Below, one piece after another: positions 44,760 through 55,990 of a stretch of 64,000 nt of DNA. The notes beneath the pieces were generated by a model that saw only the letters and a program-made list of their open reading frames with translations, did not search any database and was not told where the DNA came from. Numbering within the stretch: the first letter of the stretch is position 1; each line of letters begins with the position of its first letter. Made by a program: the position numbers and the translations under genes. This DNA is from Onthophagus taurus (lineage: Eukaryota; Arthropoda; Insecta; Coleoptera; Scarabaeidae): positions 27,265,001-27,329,000 of the forward strand of contig NC_091968.1 of assembly GCF_036711975.1 (NCBI RefSeq), read 5' to 3'.

Positions 44760-47700
44760 AAAATCGATTTTTTGCGATTTTTATAAACACGATATATAAA
44801 AATTGTAATTTTTAAAACATGAAGAATTTACCTCAATTTCAAAAATTAATATCTCAAGAACTAAAAGATACTTTTAAAATCGGTCTTTTTCATTCGAAAG
44901 ATCATAGTTTTCTTAATCATTTTTAAAAATTTTGATTAAATCGGTTGAAAAATCGATTTTTTGCGATTTTTATAAACACGATAGGTAAAAATTGAAATTT
45001 TTAAAACATCAAGAATTTACCTCAACTTCAAAAATTAATATCTCAAGAACTAAAAGATATTTTTAAAATCGATCTTTTTCATTCGAAAGATCATAGTTTT
45101 CTTAATTATTTTTGAAAATTTTAATTAAATCGGTTGAAAAATTGATTTTTTGCGATTTTTATAAACACTATAGGTAAGAATTGAAATTTTTAAAACATCA
45201 AGAATTTACCTCAACTTCAAAAATTAATATCTCAAGAACTAAAAGATACTTTTAGAATCGGTCTTTTTCATTCGAAAGATCATGGTTTTCTTAATTATTT
45301 TTGAAAATTTTGATTATATCGGTTAAAAAATCGATTTTTTGCGATTTTTATAAACAAGATAGGTAAAAATTGAAATTTTTAAAACATCAGGAATTTACCT
45401 CAACTTCAAAAGTTAATATCTCAAGAACTAAAAGATACTTTTAAAATCGGTCTTTTTCATTCGAAAGATCACAGTTTTCTTAATCATTTTTGAAAATTTT
45501 GATTAAATCGATTGAAAAATCGATTTTTTGCGATTTTTATAAACACTATAGGTAAAAATTGAAATTTTGAAAACATCAGGAATTTACCTCAACGTCAACA
45601 ATTAATATCTCAAGAACTAAAAGATATTTTTAAAATCGGTCTTTTTCATTCGAAAGATCATAGTTTTCTTAACCATTTTTGAAAATTTAGATTAAATCGG
45701 TTGAAAAATCGATTTTGTGCGATTTTTATAAACACGATATGTAAAAATTATAATTTTTAAAACATTAAGAATTTAGTTCAATTTCAAAAATTAATATCTC
45801 GAGAACTAAAAGATACTTTTAAAATCGGTCTTTTTCATTCGAAAGATCATAGTTTTCTTAATTATCTTTGAAAATTTTGGATAAATCGGTTGAAAAATCG
45901 ATTTTTGGCGATTTTTATAAACAAGATAGGTAAAAATTGAAATTTTTAAAACATCAGGAATTTACCTCAACTTCAAAAATTAATATCTCAAGAACTAAAA
46001 GATATTTTTAAAATCGGTCTTTTTCATTCGAAAGATCATAGTTTTCTTAATTATTTTTGAAAATTTTGATTAAATCGGGTGAAAAATCGATTTTTTGCGA
46101 TTTTTATAAACACGATATGTAAAAATTATAACTTTTAAAACATCACGAATTTACCTCAACTTCAAAAATTAATATCTCAAGAACTAAAAGATACTTTTAA
46201 AATCGGTCTTTTTCATTCGAAAGATCATAGTTTTCTTAATCATTTTTGAAAATTTTGATTAAATCGGTTAAAAAATCAATTTTTTGCGATTTTTATAAAC
46301 AAGATAGGTAAAAATTGAAATTTTTAAAACATCAAGAATTTAGTTTAATTTCAAAAATTAATATCTCAAGAACTAAAAGATACTTTTAAAATCGGTCTTT
46401 TTCATTCGAAAGATCATAGTTTTCTTAATCATTTTTAAAAATTTTGATTAAATCGGTTGAAAAATCGATTTTTTGCGATTTTTATAAACACGATAGGTAA
46501 AAATTGAAATTTTTAAAACATCAAGAATTTACCTCAACTTCAAAAATTAATATCTCAAGAACTAAAAGATATTTTTAAAATCGATCTTTTTCATTCGAAA
46601 GATCATAGTTTTCTTAATTATTTTTGAAAATTTTAATTAAATCGGTTGAAAAATTGATTTTTTGCGATTTTTATAAACACTATAGGTAAGAATTGAAATT
46701 TTTAAAACATCAAGAATTTACCTCAACTTCAAAAATTAATATCTCAAGAACTAAAAGATATTTTTAAAATCGGTCTTTTTCATTCGAAAGATCATAGTTT
46801 TCTTAATCATTTTTAAAAATTTTGATTAAATCGGTTGAAAAATCGATTTTTTGCGATTTTTATAAACACTATAGGTAAAAATTGAAATTTTTAAAACATC
46901 AGGAATTTATCTCAACTTCAAAAATTAATATCTCAAGAACTAAAAGATATTTTTAAAGTTGGCTTTTTTTATGTGAAAGACAATAGTTTTCTTAATCATT
47001 TTTGAAAATTTTGATTAAATCGGTTAAAAAATCGATTTTTTGCGATTTTTATAAACACGATATATAAAAATTGTAATTTTTAAAACATGAAGAATTTACC
47101 TCAATTTCAAAAATTAATATCTCAAGAACTAAAAGATACTTTTAAAATCGGTCTTTTTCATTCGAAAGATCGTAGTTTTCTTAATCATTTTTGAAAATTT
47201 TGATTAAATCGGGTGAAAAATCGATTTTTTGCGATTTTTATAAACACGATATGTAAAAATTATAACTTTTAAAACATCACGAATTTACCTCAACTTCAAA
47301 AATTAATATCTCAAGAACTAAAAGATACTTTTAAAATCGGTCTTTTTCATTCGAAAGATCATAGTTTTCTTAATCATTTTTAAAAATTTTGATTAAATCG
47401 GTTGAAAAATCGATTTTTTGCGATTTTTATAAACACGATAGGTAAAAATTGAAATTTTTAAAACATCAAGAATTTACCTCAACTTCAAAAATTAATATCT
47501 CAAGAACTAAAAGATACTTTTAAAATCGGTCTTTTTCATTCGAAAGATCGTAGTTTTCTTAATCATTTTTGAAAATTTTGATTAAATCGGGTGAAAAATC
47601 GATTTTTTGCGATTTTTATAAACACGATATGTAAAAATTATAACTTTTAAAACATCACGAATTTACCTCAACTTCAAAAATTAATATCTCAAGAACTAAA

Positions 47701-48767
47701 AGATACTTTCAAAATCGGTCTTGTTTATTCGAAAGATCATAGTTTTCTTAATTATTTTTGAGAATTTTGATTAAATCGGTTAAAAAATCGATTTTTTGCG
47801 ATTTTTATAAACACGATAGGTAAAAATTGTAATTTTTAAAACATCAGGAATTTAGTTCAATTTCAAAAATTAATATCTCAAGAACTAAAAGATACTTTCA
47901 AAATCGGTCTTTTTCATTCGAAAGATCATAGTTTTCTTAATCATTTTTGAAAATGTTGGTTAAATCGGTTGAAAAATCGATTTTTTGCGATTTTTATAAA
48001 CACGATATGTAAAAATTGAAATTTTTAAAACATCAAGAATTTACCTCAACTTCAAAAATTAATATCTCAAGAACTAAAAGATATTTTTAAAGTTGGCTTT
48101 TTTTATGTGAAAGACAATAGTTTTCTTAATCATTTTTGAAAATTTTGATTAAATCGGTTAAAAAATCGATTTTTTGCGATTTTTATAAACACGATATATA
48201 AAAATTGTAACTTTTAAAACATCACGAATTTACCTCAACTTCAAAAATTAATATCTCAAGAACTAAAAGATACTTTTAAAATCGGTCTTTTTCATTCGAA
48301 AGATCGTAGTTTTCTTAATCATTTTTGAAAATTTTGATTAAATCGGGTGAAAAATCGATTTTTTGCGATTTTTATAAACACGATATGTAAAAATTATAAC
48401 TTTTAAAACATCACGAATTTACCTCAACTTCAAAAATTAATATCTCAAGAACTAAAAGATACTTTTAAAATCGGTCTTTTTCATTCGAAAGATCATAGTT
48501 TTCTTAATCATTTTTGAAAATTTTGATTAAATCGGTTAAAAAATCGATTTTTTGTGATTTTTATAAACAAGATAGGTAAAAATTGAAATTTTTAAAACAT
48601 CAGGAATTTACTTCAACTTCAAAAATTAATATCTCAAGAACTAAAAGATACTTTTAAAATCGGTCTTTTTCATTCGAAAGATCATAGTTTTCTTAATCAT
48701 TTTTGAAAATTTTGATTAAATCGGTTAAAAAATCGATTTTTTGCGATTTTTATAAACACGATATGCA
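44760..48767. repeat. Satellite, 189-bp monomer, right block
   Basis: About 21 units continuing the array interrupted by the LINE. Blocks are internally duplicated: 46327-47135 matches 40735-41438 joined to 44768-44870, and several 378-bp or longer variants repeat (for example CGAAAGATCGTAG at 47163, 47544 and 48298). The array ends about 130 bp from the 3' end of serine protease 2. Confidence 0.95.
47028..47035. other. Paralogous empty site of the LINE insertion
   Basis: AAAATCGA in a stretch (46960-47110) nearly identical to the two flanks of the LINE joined together, including the rare variant TTTATGTGAAAGACAATAG upstream and ACATGAAGAATTTACCTC downstream. It shows the pre-insertion sequence inside the same array. 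Confidence 0.85.
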
Positions 48768-48895
48768 ATACTAAGTTAAATCCTTTCAAATGCATAATAT
48801 AAGGAATATTATAAAAACGAAAATTGTCATAAATTTTAACAACTCCCCCATCTCCAAAAAAAATTTTAGTTTATTACACAAAAACATTTATTCAT
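48768..48895 (-). promoter_or_regulatory. 3' flank of SP2 with two AATAAA signals
   Basis: On the minus strand AATAAA occurs at 48892-48887, four bases after the stop codon, and at 48875-48870. Either could direct polyadenylation. The remainder is AT-rich, then satellite. Confidence 0.5.
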
Positions 48896-49717
48896 TTATG
48901 ATTTTAATTTAATATTAAACATGATCCAATCGTAATATTCGGAAATTCTCGTATAAAATTCAGGAAGGGTGTTGTTACAATCCATTCCTAAAGATAAAAT
49001 CCCAATTTGTTCGTTATTAAACATTAAAGGACCCCCGGAATCAGCATGACACGTTCCTTTCCCATCCCCGGTAAAAACACAAATATAATATTTCTTTTCC
49101 AACTCAACATCGATTTTATCGATCAACATATCTTTACATAAATCCAATGGGATCGTTTTAACCTCAACAAACTGCAAACCATGATTCGTAGTTTGATCCA
49201 TAACACCATCCAACATCCTATACCCCCATCCTGCAGTTAAACAACTCAACTTTTCATTCGACCCAATCAACTTTGGATTTAACTTGACCGATTTAATATG
49301 TTTCGTGAATTCGATCGGTTTCTCCAAGACCAAAATCGCAATGTCAAAGCCGAGATTTCCCAACGTGAAATTTTCGTGTACAATTACTTCTTTAATGTCT
49401 CGTTTCGTTCCATATCGCCAAAACAAATTCCCCACCGAAATTCTTAAATCCTCCGGCTCGAAAAGCACCTCGTTTTGGAGATCGTAACAACAATGGGCCG
49501 CTGTTAGAATTAAAAATTGATTTAAAATTGATCCGCCGCAAGCGTGCTCTTCCCTTTGAAGTATCGAAGCTAGGAATGGAAATTTTCCTTCTGGCGCGTT
49601 TTCGCCGTTTGTTATTCTCGTTAATGGAACCACATCGTGATATTTCAAGGAATTGATTTGAGGGGAAAATAATAATTTTAGTACTAAAAAAATTAATCTT
49701 AATTTTAAGTTGGGCAT
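48896..49717 (-). CDS. Secreted chymotrypsin-like serine protease (SP2)
   Basis: 273-aa single-exon S1 protease, full length. Hydrophobic signal region MPNLKLRLIFLVLKLLF, short propeptide, activation site Arg34/Ile35 (TRITNGENA). Catalytic His75 (TAAHC), Asp125 (GFDIAIL) and Ser227 (DSGGP) are present. The motif before the Ser is HADSGGP: the usual Gly193 of the oxyanion hole is Ala225 here, an unusual change that could alter activity. Position 189 is Gly, as in SP1. Cys-Cys follows the active-site His (AAHCCYD), a trait shared with the inactive homologue at 60261. The 3' part resembles SP1 (CVFTGDGKGTC, PEFYTRISEYYDWI), so these are tandem-duplicate paralogues. Expected to be extracellular; substrate unknown. 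No intron, unlike SP1. Confidence 0.93.
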   Translation of the reverse strand: MPNLKLRLIFLVLKLLFSPQINSLKYHDVVPLTRITNGENAPEGKFPFLASILQREEHACGGSILNQFLILTAAHCCYDLQNEVLFEPEDLRISVGNLFWRYGTKRDIKEVIVHENFTLGNLGFDIAILVLEKPIEFTKHIKSVKLNPKLIGSNEKLSCLTAGWGYRMLDGVMDQTTNHGLQFVEVKTIPLDLCKDMLIDKIDVELEKKYYICVFTGDGKGTCHADSGGPLMFNNEQIGILSLGMDCNNTLPEFYTRISEYYDWIMFNIKLKS

Positions 49718-49880
49718 TGTTAAGAAAAAAAAATGATAATAAATAAATTAATAAAATTTTTATTACGTTTTTATAACATCGATATAATTTTTAAGGTCCC
49801 ATTTTTCTTATTGTAGTTGTAATCATTGGAAATGATGATCGTATTTTGAGTGATCGTCCACGCAAAAGCAACAACAGCTC
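49718..49880 (-). promoter_or_regulatory. SP2 5' flank with TATA-like box
   Basis: TATAAAAA lies on the minus strand at 49775-49768, about 50 bp upstream of the ATG, a reasonable TATA position for a short leader. The whole flank is duplicated at 60014-60168 beside the protease homologue, where the box is mutated (TGTAAAAA). Confidence 0.55.
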
Positions 49881-49998
49881 CATTTTTACTCCCTTTCTTC
49901 TCTGGTACCTTCCAGACTTCTTGTCTTGGTACCTTATCAAACGCAGAATGCATATCTAAGAAAGCTAGGTATGCAGATTTCCTTCTGCTGAGCCACTT
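49881..49998 (-). pseudogene. LINE reverse-transcriptase motif A fragment
   Basis: The minus strand reads LAFLDMHSAFDKVPRQEVWK after KSAY, the motif A region of an insect LINE, running into unrelated SP2 flank at 49880. The same 'AYLAFLDMHSAFD' text is found at about 56350 and 56890, so it is the parent sequence of the 310-bp repeats, which have lost those residues. Confidence 0.7.
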
Positions 49999-52900
49999 CT
50001 AAGTTATAGAGGGCATGGAAAAAGTGAGATTATCATCATAAATGTATATCTTTATCATAAATGTAGAAATAGCAATGGGGATAAACTGCTTTTTTTGCAT
50101 AACAAACATGCTAGAAGTCTTCCCTTGCTGGATTATGGAGCTAATGACCAGCATTCGTTGTGAGGGATTCCCTTTCTTCTCTAGTATTTTCCAAACATCT
50201 TGCCTTGGTACTTCATCAAACGCAGATTTCTCTCTGATCATCCCCTGATCAGTCATAGAGCGTAGGAAAAATGTGAGATCTAAGTTTAAACCCTCATCAG
50301 GCCCTAAATCAGTCTTAGGTTTCTGAAGTTTCTGTTCTTCTCTTGCATGTATTCACCACTTCATCCATAAATGTACAAATAACAATGGGGATAAACTGCC
50401 CTTTTTGCATAACAAACATGCTAGAAGTCTTCCCTTGCTGGATTATGGAGCTAATGACCAGCATTCGTTGTGAGGGATTCCCTTTCTTCTCTAGTATTTG
50501 CCAAACATCTTGCCTTGGTACTTCATCAAACGCAGATTTCTCTCTGATCATCCCCTTATCAGTCATAGAGCGTAGGAAAAATGTGAGATCTAAGTCTAAA
50601 CCCTCATCAGGCCCTAAATCAGTCTTAGGTTTCTGAAGTTTCTGTTCTTCTCTTGCATGTATTCACCACTTCATCCATAAATGTACAAATAACAATGGGG
50701 ATAAACTGCCCTTTTTGCATAACAAACATGCTAGAAGTCTTCCCTTGCTGGATTATGGAGCTAATGACCAGCATTCGTTGTGAGGGATTCCCTTTCTTCT
50801 CTAGTATTTGCCAAACATCTTGCCTTGGTACTTCATCAAACGCAGATTTCTCTCTGATCATCCCCTGATCAGTCATAGAGCGTAGGAAAAATGTGAGATC
50901 TAAGTCTAAACCCTCATCAGGCCCTAAATCAGTCTTAGGTTTCTGAAGTTTCTGTTCTTCTCTTGCATGTATTCACCACTTCATCCATAAATGTACAAAT
51001 AACAATGGGGATAAACTGCCCTTTTTGCATAACAAACATGCTAGAAGTCTTCCCTTGCTGGATTATGGAGCAAATGACCAGCATTCGTTGTGAGGGATTC
51101 CCTTTCTTCTCTAGTATTTGCCAAACATCTTGCCTTGGTACTTCATCAAACGCAGATTTCTCTCTGATCATCCCCTGATCAGTCATAGAGCGCAGGAAAA
51201 ATGTGAGATCTAAGTCTAAACCCTCATCAGGCCCTAAATCAGTCTTAGGTTTCTGAAGTTTCTGTTCTTCTCTTGCATGTATTCACCACTTCATCCATAA
51301 ATGTACAAATAACAATGGGGATAAACTGCCCTTTTTGCATAACAAACATGCTAGAAGTCTTCCCTTGCTGGATTATGGAGCAAATGACCAGCATTCGTTG
51401 TGAGGGATTCCCTTTCTTCTCTAGTATTTGCCAAACATCTTGCCTTGGTACTTCATCAAACGCAGATTTCTCTCTGATCATCCCCTGATCAGTCATAGAG
51501 CGTAGGAAAAATGTGAGATCTAAGTCTAAACCCTCATCAGGCCCTAAATCAGTCTTAGGTTTCTGAAGTTTCTGTTCTTCTCTTGCATGTATTCACCACT
51601 TCATCCATAAATGTACAAATAACAATGGGGATAAACTGCCCTTTTTGCATAACAAACATGCTAGAAGTCTTCCCTTGCTGGATTATGGAGCAAATGACCA
51701 GCATTCGTTGTGAGGGATTCCCTTTCTTCTCTAGTATTTGCCAAACATCTTGCCTTGGTACTTCATCAAACGCAGATTTCTCTCTGATCATCCCCTGATC
51801 AGTCATAGAGCGTAGGAAAAATGTGAGATCTAAGTCTAAACCCTCATCAGGCCCTAAATCAGTCTTAGGTTTCTGAAGTTTCTGTTCTTCTCTTGCGTGT
51901 ATTCACCACTTCATCCATAAATGTACAAATAACAATGGGGATAAACTGCCCTTTTTGCATAACAAGCATGCTAGAAGTCTTCCCTTGCTGGATTATGGAG
52001 CTAATGACCAGCATTCGTTGTGAGGGATTCCCTTTCTTCTCTAGTATTTTCCAAACATCTTGCCTTGGTACTTCATCAAACGCAGATTTCTCTCTGATCA
52101 TCCCCTGATCAGTCATAGAGCGTAGAAAAAATGTGAGATCTAAGTCTAAACCCTCATCAGGCCCTAAATCAGTCTTAGGTTTCTGAAGTTTCTGTTCTTC
52201 TCTTGCATGTATTCACCACTTCATCCATAAATGTACAAATAACAATGGGGATAAACTGCCCTTTTTGCATAACAAACATGCTAGAAGTCTTCCCTTGCTG
52301 GATTATGGAGCTAATGACCAGCATTCGTTGTGAGGGATTCCCTTTCTTCTCTAGTATTTGCCAAACATCTTGCCTTGGTACTTCATCAAACGCAGATTTC
52401 TCTCTGATCATCCCCTGATCAGTCATAGAGCGTAGGAAAAATGTGAGATCTAAGTCTAAACCCTCATCAGGCCCTAAATCAGTCTTAGGTTTCTGAAGTT
52501 TCTGTTCTTCTCTTGCATGTATTCACCACTTCATCCATAAATGTACAAATAACAATGGGGATAAACTGCCCTTTTTGCATAACAAACATGCTAGAAGTCT
52601 TCCCTTGCTGGATTATGGAGCAAATGACCAGCATTCGTTGTGAGGGATTCCCTTTCTTCTCTAGTATTTGCCAAACATCTTGCCTTGGTACTTCATCAAA
52701 CGCAGATTTCTCTCTGATCATCCCCTGATCAGTCATAGAGCGTAGGAAAAATGTGAGATCTAAGTCTAAACCCTCATCAGGCCCTAAATCAGTCTTAGGT
52801 TTCTGAAGTTTCTGTTCTTCTCTTGCGTGTATTCACCACTTCATCCATAAATGTACAAATAACAATGGGGATAAACTGCCCTTTTTGCATAACAAGCATG

Positions 52901-54972
52901 CTAGAAGTCTTCCCTTGCTGGATTATGGAGCTAATGACCAGCATTCGTTGTGAGGGATTCCCTTTCTTCTCTAGTATTTTCCAAACATCTTGCCTTGGTA
53001 CTTCATCAAACGCAGATTTCTCTCTGATCATCCCCTGATCAGTCATAGAGCGTAGAAAAAATGTGAGATCTAAGTCTAAACCCTCATCAGGCCCTAAATC
53101 AGTCTTAGGTTTCTGAAGTTTCTGTTCTTCTCTTGCATGTATTCACCACTTCATCCATAAATGTACAAATAACAATGGGGATAAACTGCCCTTTTTGCAT
53201 AACAAACATGCTAGAAGTCTTCCCTTGCTGGATTATGGAGCTAATGACCAGCATTCGTTGTGAGGGATTCCCTTTCTTCTCTAGTATTTGCCAAACATCT
53301 TGCCTTGGTACTTCATCAAACGCAGATTTCTCTCTGATCATCCCCTGATCAGTCATAGAGCGTAGGAAAAATGTGAGATCTAAGTCTAAACCCTCATCAG
53401 GCCCTAAATCAGTCTTAGGTTTCTGAAGTTTCTGTTCTTCTCTTGCATGTATTCACCACTTCATCCATAAATGTACAAATAACAATGGGGATAAACTGCC
53501 CTTTTTGCATAACAAACATGCTAGAAGTCTTCCCTTGCTGGATTATGGAGCAAATGACCAGCATTCGTTGTGAGGGATTCCCTTTCTTCTCTAGTATTTG
53601 CCAAACATCTTGCCTTGGTACTTCATCAAACGCAGATTTCTCTCTGATCATCCCCTGATCAGTCATAGAGCGTAGGAAAAATGTGAGATCTAAGTCTAAA
53701 CCCTCATCAGGCCCTAAATCAGTCTTAGGTTTCTGAAGTTTCTGTTCTTCTCTTGCGTGTATTCACCACTTCATCCATAAATGTACAAATAACAATGGGG
53801 ATAAACTGCCCTTTTTGCATAACAAGCATGCTAGAAGTCTTCCCTTGCTGGATTATGGAGCTAATGACCAGCATTCGTTGTGAGGGATTCCCTTTCTTCT
53901 CTAGTATTTTCCAAACATCTTGCCTTGGTACTTCATCAAACGCAGATTTCTCTCTGATCATCCCCTGATCAGTCATAGAGCGTAGAAAAAATGTGAGATC
54001 TAAGTCTAAACCCTCATCAGGCCCTAAATCAGTCTTAGGTTTCTGAAGTTTCTGTTCTTCTCTTGCATGTATTCACCACTTCATCCATAAATGTACAAAT
54101 AACAATGGGGATAAACTGCCCTTTTTGCATAACAAACATGCTAGAAGTCTTCCCTTGCTGGATTATGGAGCTAATGACCAGCATTCGTTGTGAGGGATTC
54201 CCTTTCTTCTCTAGTATTTGCCAAACATCTTGCCTTGGTACTTCATCAAACGTAGATTTCTCTCTGATCATCCCCTTATCAGTCATAGAGCGTAGGAAAA
54301 ATGTGAGATCTAAGTCTAAACCCTCATCAGGCCCTAAATCAGTCTTAGGTTTCTGAAATTTCTGTTCTTCTCTTGCATGTATTCACCACTTCATCAATAA
54401 ATGTACAAATAACAATAGGGATAAACTGCCCTTTCTGCATAACGAACATACTAGAAGTCTTCCCGTGCTGGATTATGGAGCTAATGTCCTGCATTCGTTG
54501 TGAGGGATTCCCTTTCTTCTCTAGTATTTTCCAAACATCTTGCCTTGGTCCTTCATCAAACGCAGATTTCTCTCTGATCATCCCCTTATCAGTCATAGAG
54601 CGTAGGAAAAATGTGAGATCTTATATTCTAAACCCTCATCAGGCCCTAAATCAGTCTTAGGTTTCTGAAGTTTCTGTTTTTCTCTTGCATGTCTTCACCA
54701 CGTCATCAAGAAATGTACAAATAACAATGGGGATAAACTGCACTTTTTGCATAACGAACATGCTAAAAGTCTTCCCTTGCTGGATCATGGAGCTGATGGC
54801 CTGCATTCGTTATAGGGGAGTCCTTTTCTTCTCTAGTATTTTCCAGACATCTTGCCTTGGTACCTCATCAAACGCAGATTTCTCTCTGATCATCCACTTA
54901 TCAGTTATAGAGTGTAGGGAAAAAGTGAGATCTTATAGTCTAAACCCTCATCGGACCCTAGATCAGTTTTAG
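49999..54972 (-). repeat. 310-bp satellite derived from a LINE reverse-transcriptase fragment
   Basis: About 16 tandem units of 310 bp (starts near 50315, 50625, 50935 and so on). On the minus strand each carries KSAFDEVPRQDVW, LEKKGNPSQRML and FIPIVICTFMDEVVNTC, i.e. an RT motif A segment joined to sequence further downstream, with the residues AYLAFLDMHS deleted. Units open for about 83 codons on minus and 71 on plus are a by-product of homogenisation: 310 is not a multiple of 3 and the frames do not join. The edge units (49999-50256 and 54660-54972) are the most diverged. Confidence 0.9.
51865..54034. repeat. 930-bp higher-order repeat within the 310-bp array
   Basis: Variant units with TCTTGCGTGT, AACAAGCATG and GCGTAGAAAAAATG occur at 51865, 52795 and 53725, exactly 930 bp (three units) apart, with matching unit types in between (ABC ABC A). 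Units 50935-51806 are by contrast copies of the C type (GAGCAAATGACC). Confidence 0.9.
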
Positions 54973-55030
54973 GTTTTTGAAGTTTCTGTTCTTCTTTTAC
55001 ATGTCTTCACAACTTCATACATAAATGTAC
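54973..55030. repeat. Partial 310-bp unit, left half split by foldback element
   Basis: TTTTTGAAGTTTCTGTTCTT and CACAACTTCATACATAAATGTAC lead to the insertion point; the unit resumes at 55614 with GTACAAATAACAATGGGG. Confidence 0.8.
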
Positions 55031-55613
55031 AGGTGTCCAAATTTCGATGGGTATCTCAGTTATTATGAAAGATAGAAAGTTGCGGCTTTCGCAAACCTAA
55101 GCTACTTTTTTGTAAAACTTACAATGGCGTAAACCAAATTTTCATAGCCCTCTTCGTTTTTGATATACAGGGAGTATTTGAAATTTACGATTTTCAGACA
55201 CCTCCTGTGTCTCGGCAATCCGGAAACTTAGTAAAGAAGTAAAAACGGATTCAAATAGATTTTTTCACGTGGAATCCAATGGTGCACGTAGAATTTTTCT
55301 AGTCATCACGGTTTTTGAGTTATAAACACAAATCAAATACTGAATACTCAACTTCTAAAATACTTAATTCTTTATAACTCAAAAACCGTGATGACCAGAA
55401 AAATTTTACGTACACCATTGGATTCTACGTGAAAGAATCTATTAGAACCCGTTTTTACGTTTCCGGATAGCCGAGATACAGGAGGTGTCTGAAAATCGTA
55501 AATTTTGAAACACTCCCTGTATATCAAATACAAAGAGATTGGGGAAAGCCCTAACTTTCTATCTTTCATAATAACTAAGATACCCTGCAAACCCGTCGAA
55601 ATTTGGACACCCT
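55031..55613. mobile_element. 583-bp foldback (long inverted repeat) element
   Basis: Nearly the whole element is an inverted repeat. Termini are AGGTGTCCAAATTTCGA on the left and TCGAAATTTGGACACCCT on the right; the innermost arms are GTCATCACGGTTTTTGAGTT and the inverse AACTCAAAAACCGTGATGAC, around a loop of roughly 55 bp. The flanking GTAC at 55027-55030 and 55614-55617 is a likely 4-bp duplication (TGTAC is possible). It interrupts a 310-bp repeat unit, whose empty version (ATGTACAAATAAC) is present in every neighbour. No transposase; a non-autonomous MITE or Foldback-type element. Confidence 0.88.
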
Positions 55614-55617
55614 GTAC

Positions 55618-55830
55618 AAATAACAATGGGGGTAAACTGTCCTATTTGTACGACGAACATACTAGAGTTCTTCCTTTGCTGGATCATGGACCTGATGGCC
55701 TGGATTAGTTGTGAGGAAGTCCCTTTCTTCTCTAGTATTTTCCAAACATCTTGCCTTGGTACATCATCAAACCCAGATTTCCCTCTGATCATCCACTTAT
55801 GAGTTATAGAGCGCAGGGAAAAAGTGAGAT
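55618..55830 (-). repeat. Diverged 310-bp unit, right half
   Basis: Minus strand reads SGFDDVPRQDVWKILEKKGT and QLIQAIRSMIQQRKNSSM. This copy is less homogenised and closer to the parental LINE text (SSQLIQAIRSM). Confidence 0.7.
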
Positions 55831-55990
55831 CTTAGAAATCTTTTTAACAGTTCCATGATGCCCTGCCAGTGTGCCTGCAGCCTTCGCCTCTTTGTTCATC
55901 CTTATTATTCTTGCATATCTTTTATGTATCATAGCTATCTCACACGCTTGCGCTGCACACAGGGTTATGGGGTTATTAGGTATTTATGAT
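55831..55990 (-). pseudogene. R1-like LINE fragment embedded in 310-bp repeats
   Basis: GTGTGCCTGCAGCCTTCG, then TCATAGCTATCTCACACGCT and CGCTGCACACAGGGTTATGG match 61370-61490 of the R1-like relic, with a deletion. It sits between two diverged 310-bp units. Confidence 0.6.

Noticed and set aside
50315..54596. Fourteen near-identical ~83-codon minus-strand frames (and 71-codon plus-strand frames) as a tandem gene family
   Set aside because: They are windows of a LINE-derived 310-bp satellite. The unit length is not a multiple of 3, the encoded text is a fragment of RT motif A, and both strands stay open equally, which is the result of homogenisation.
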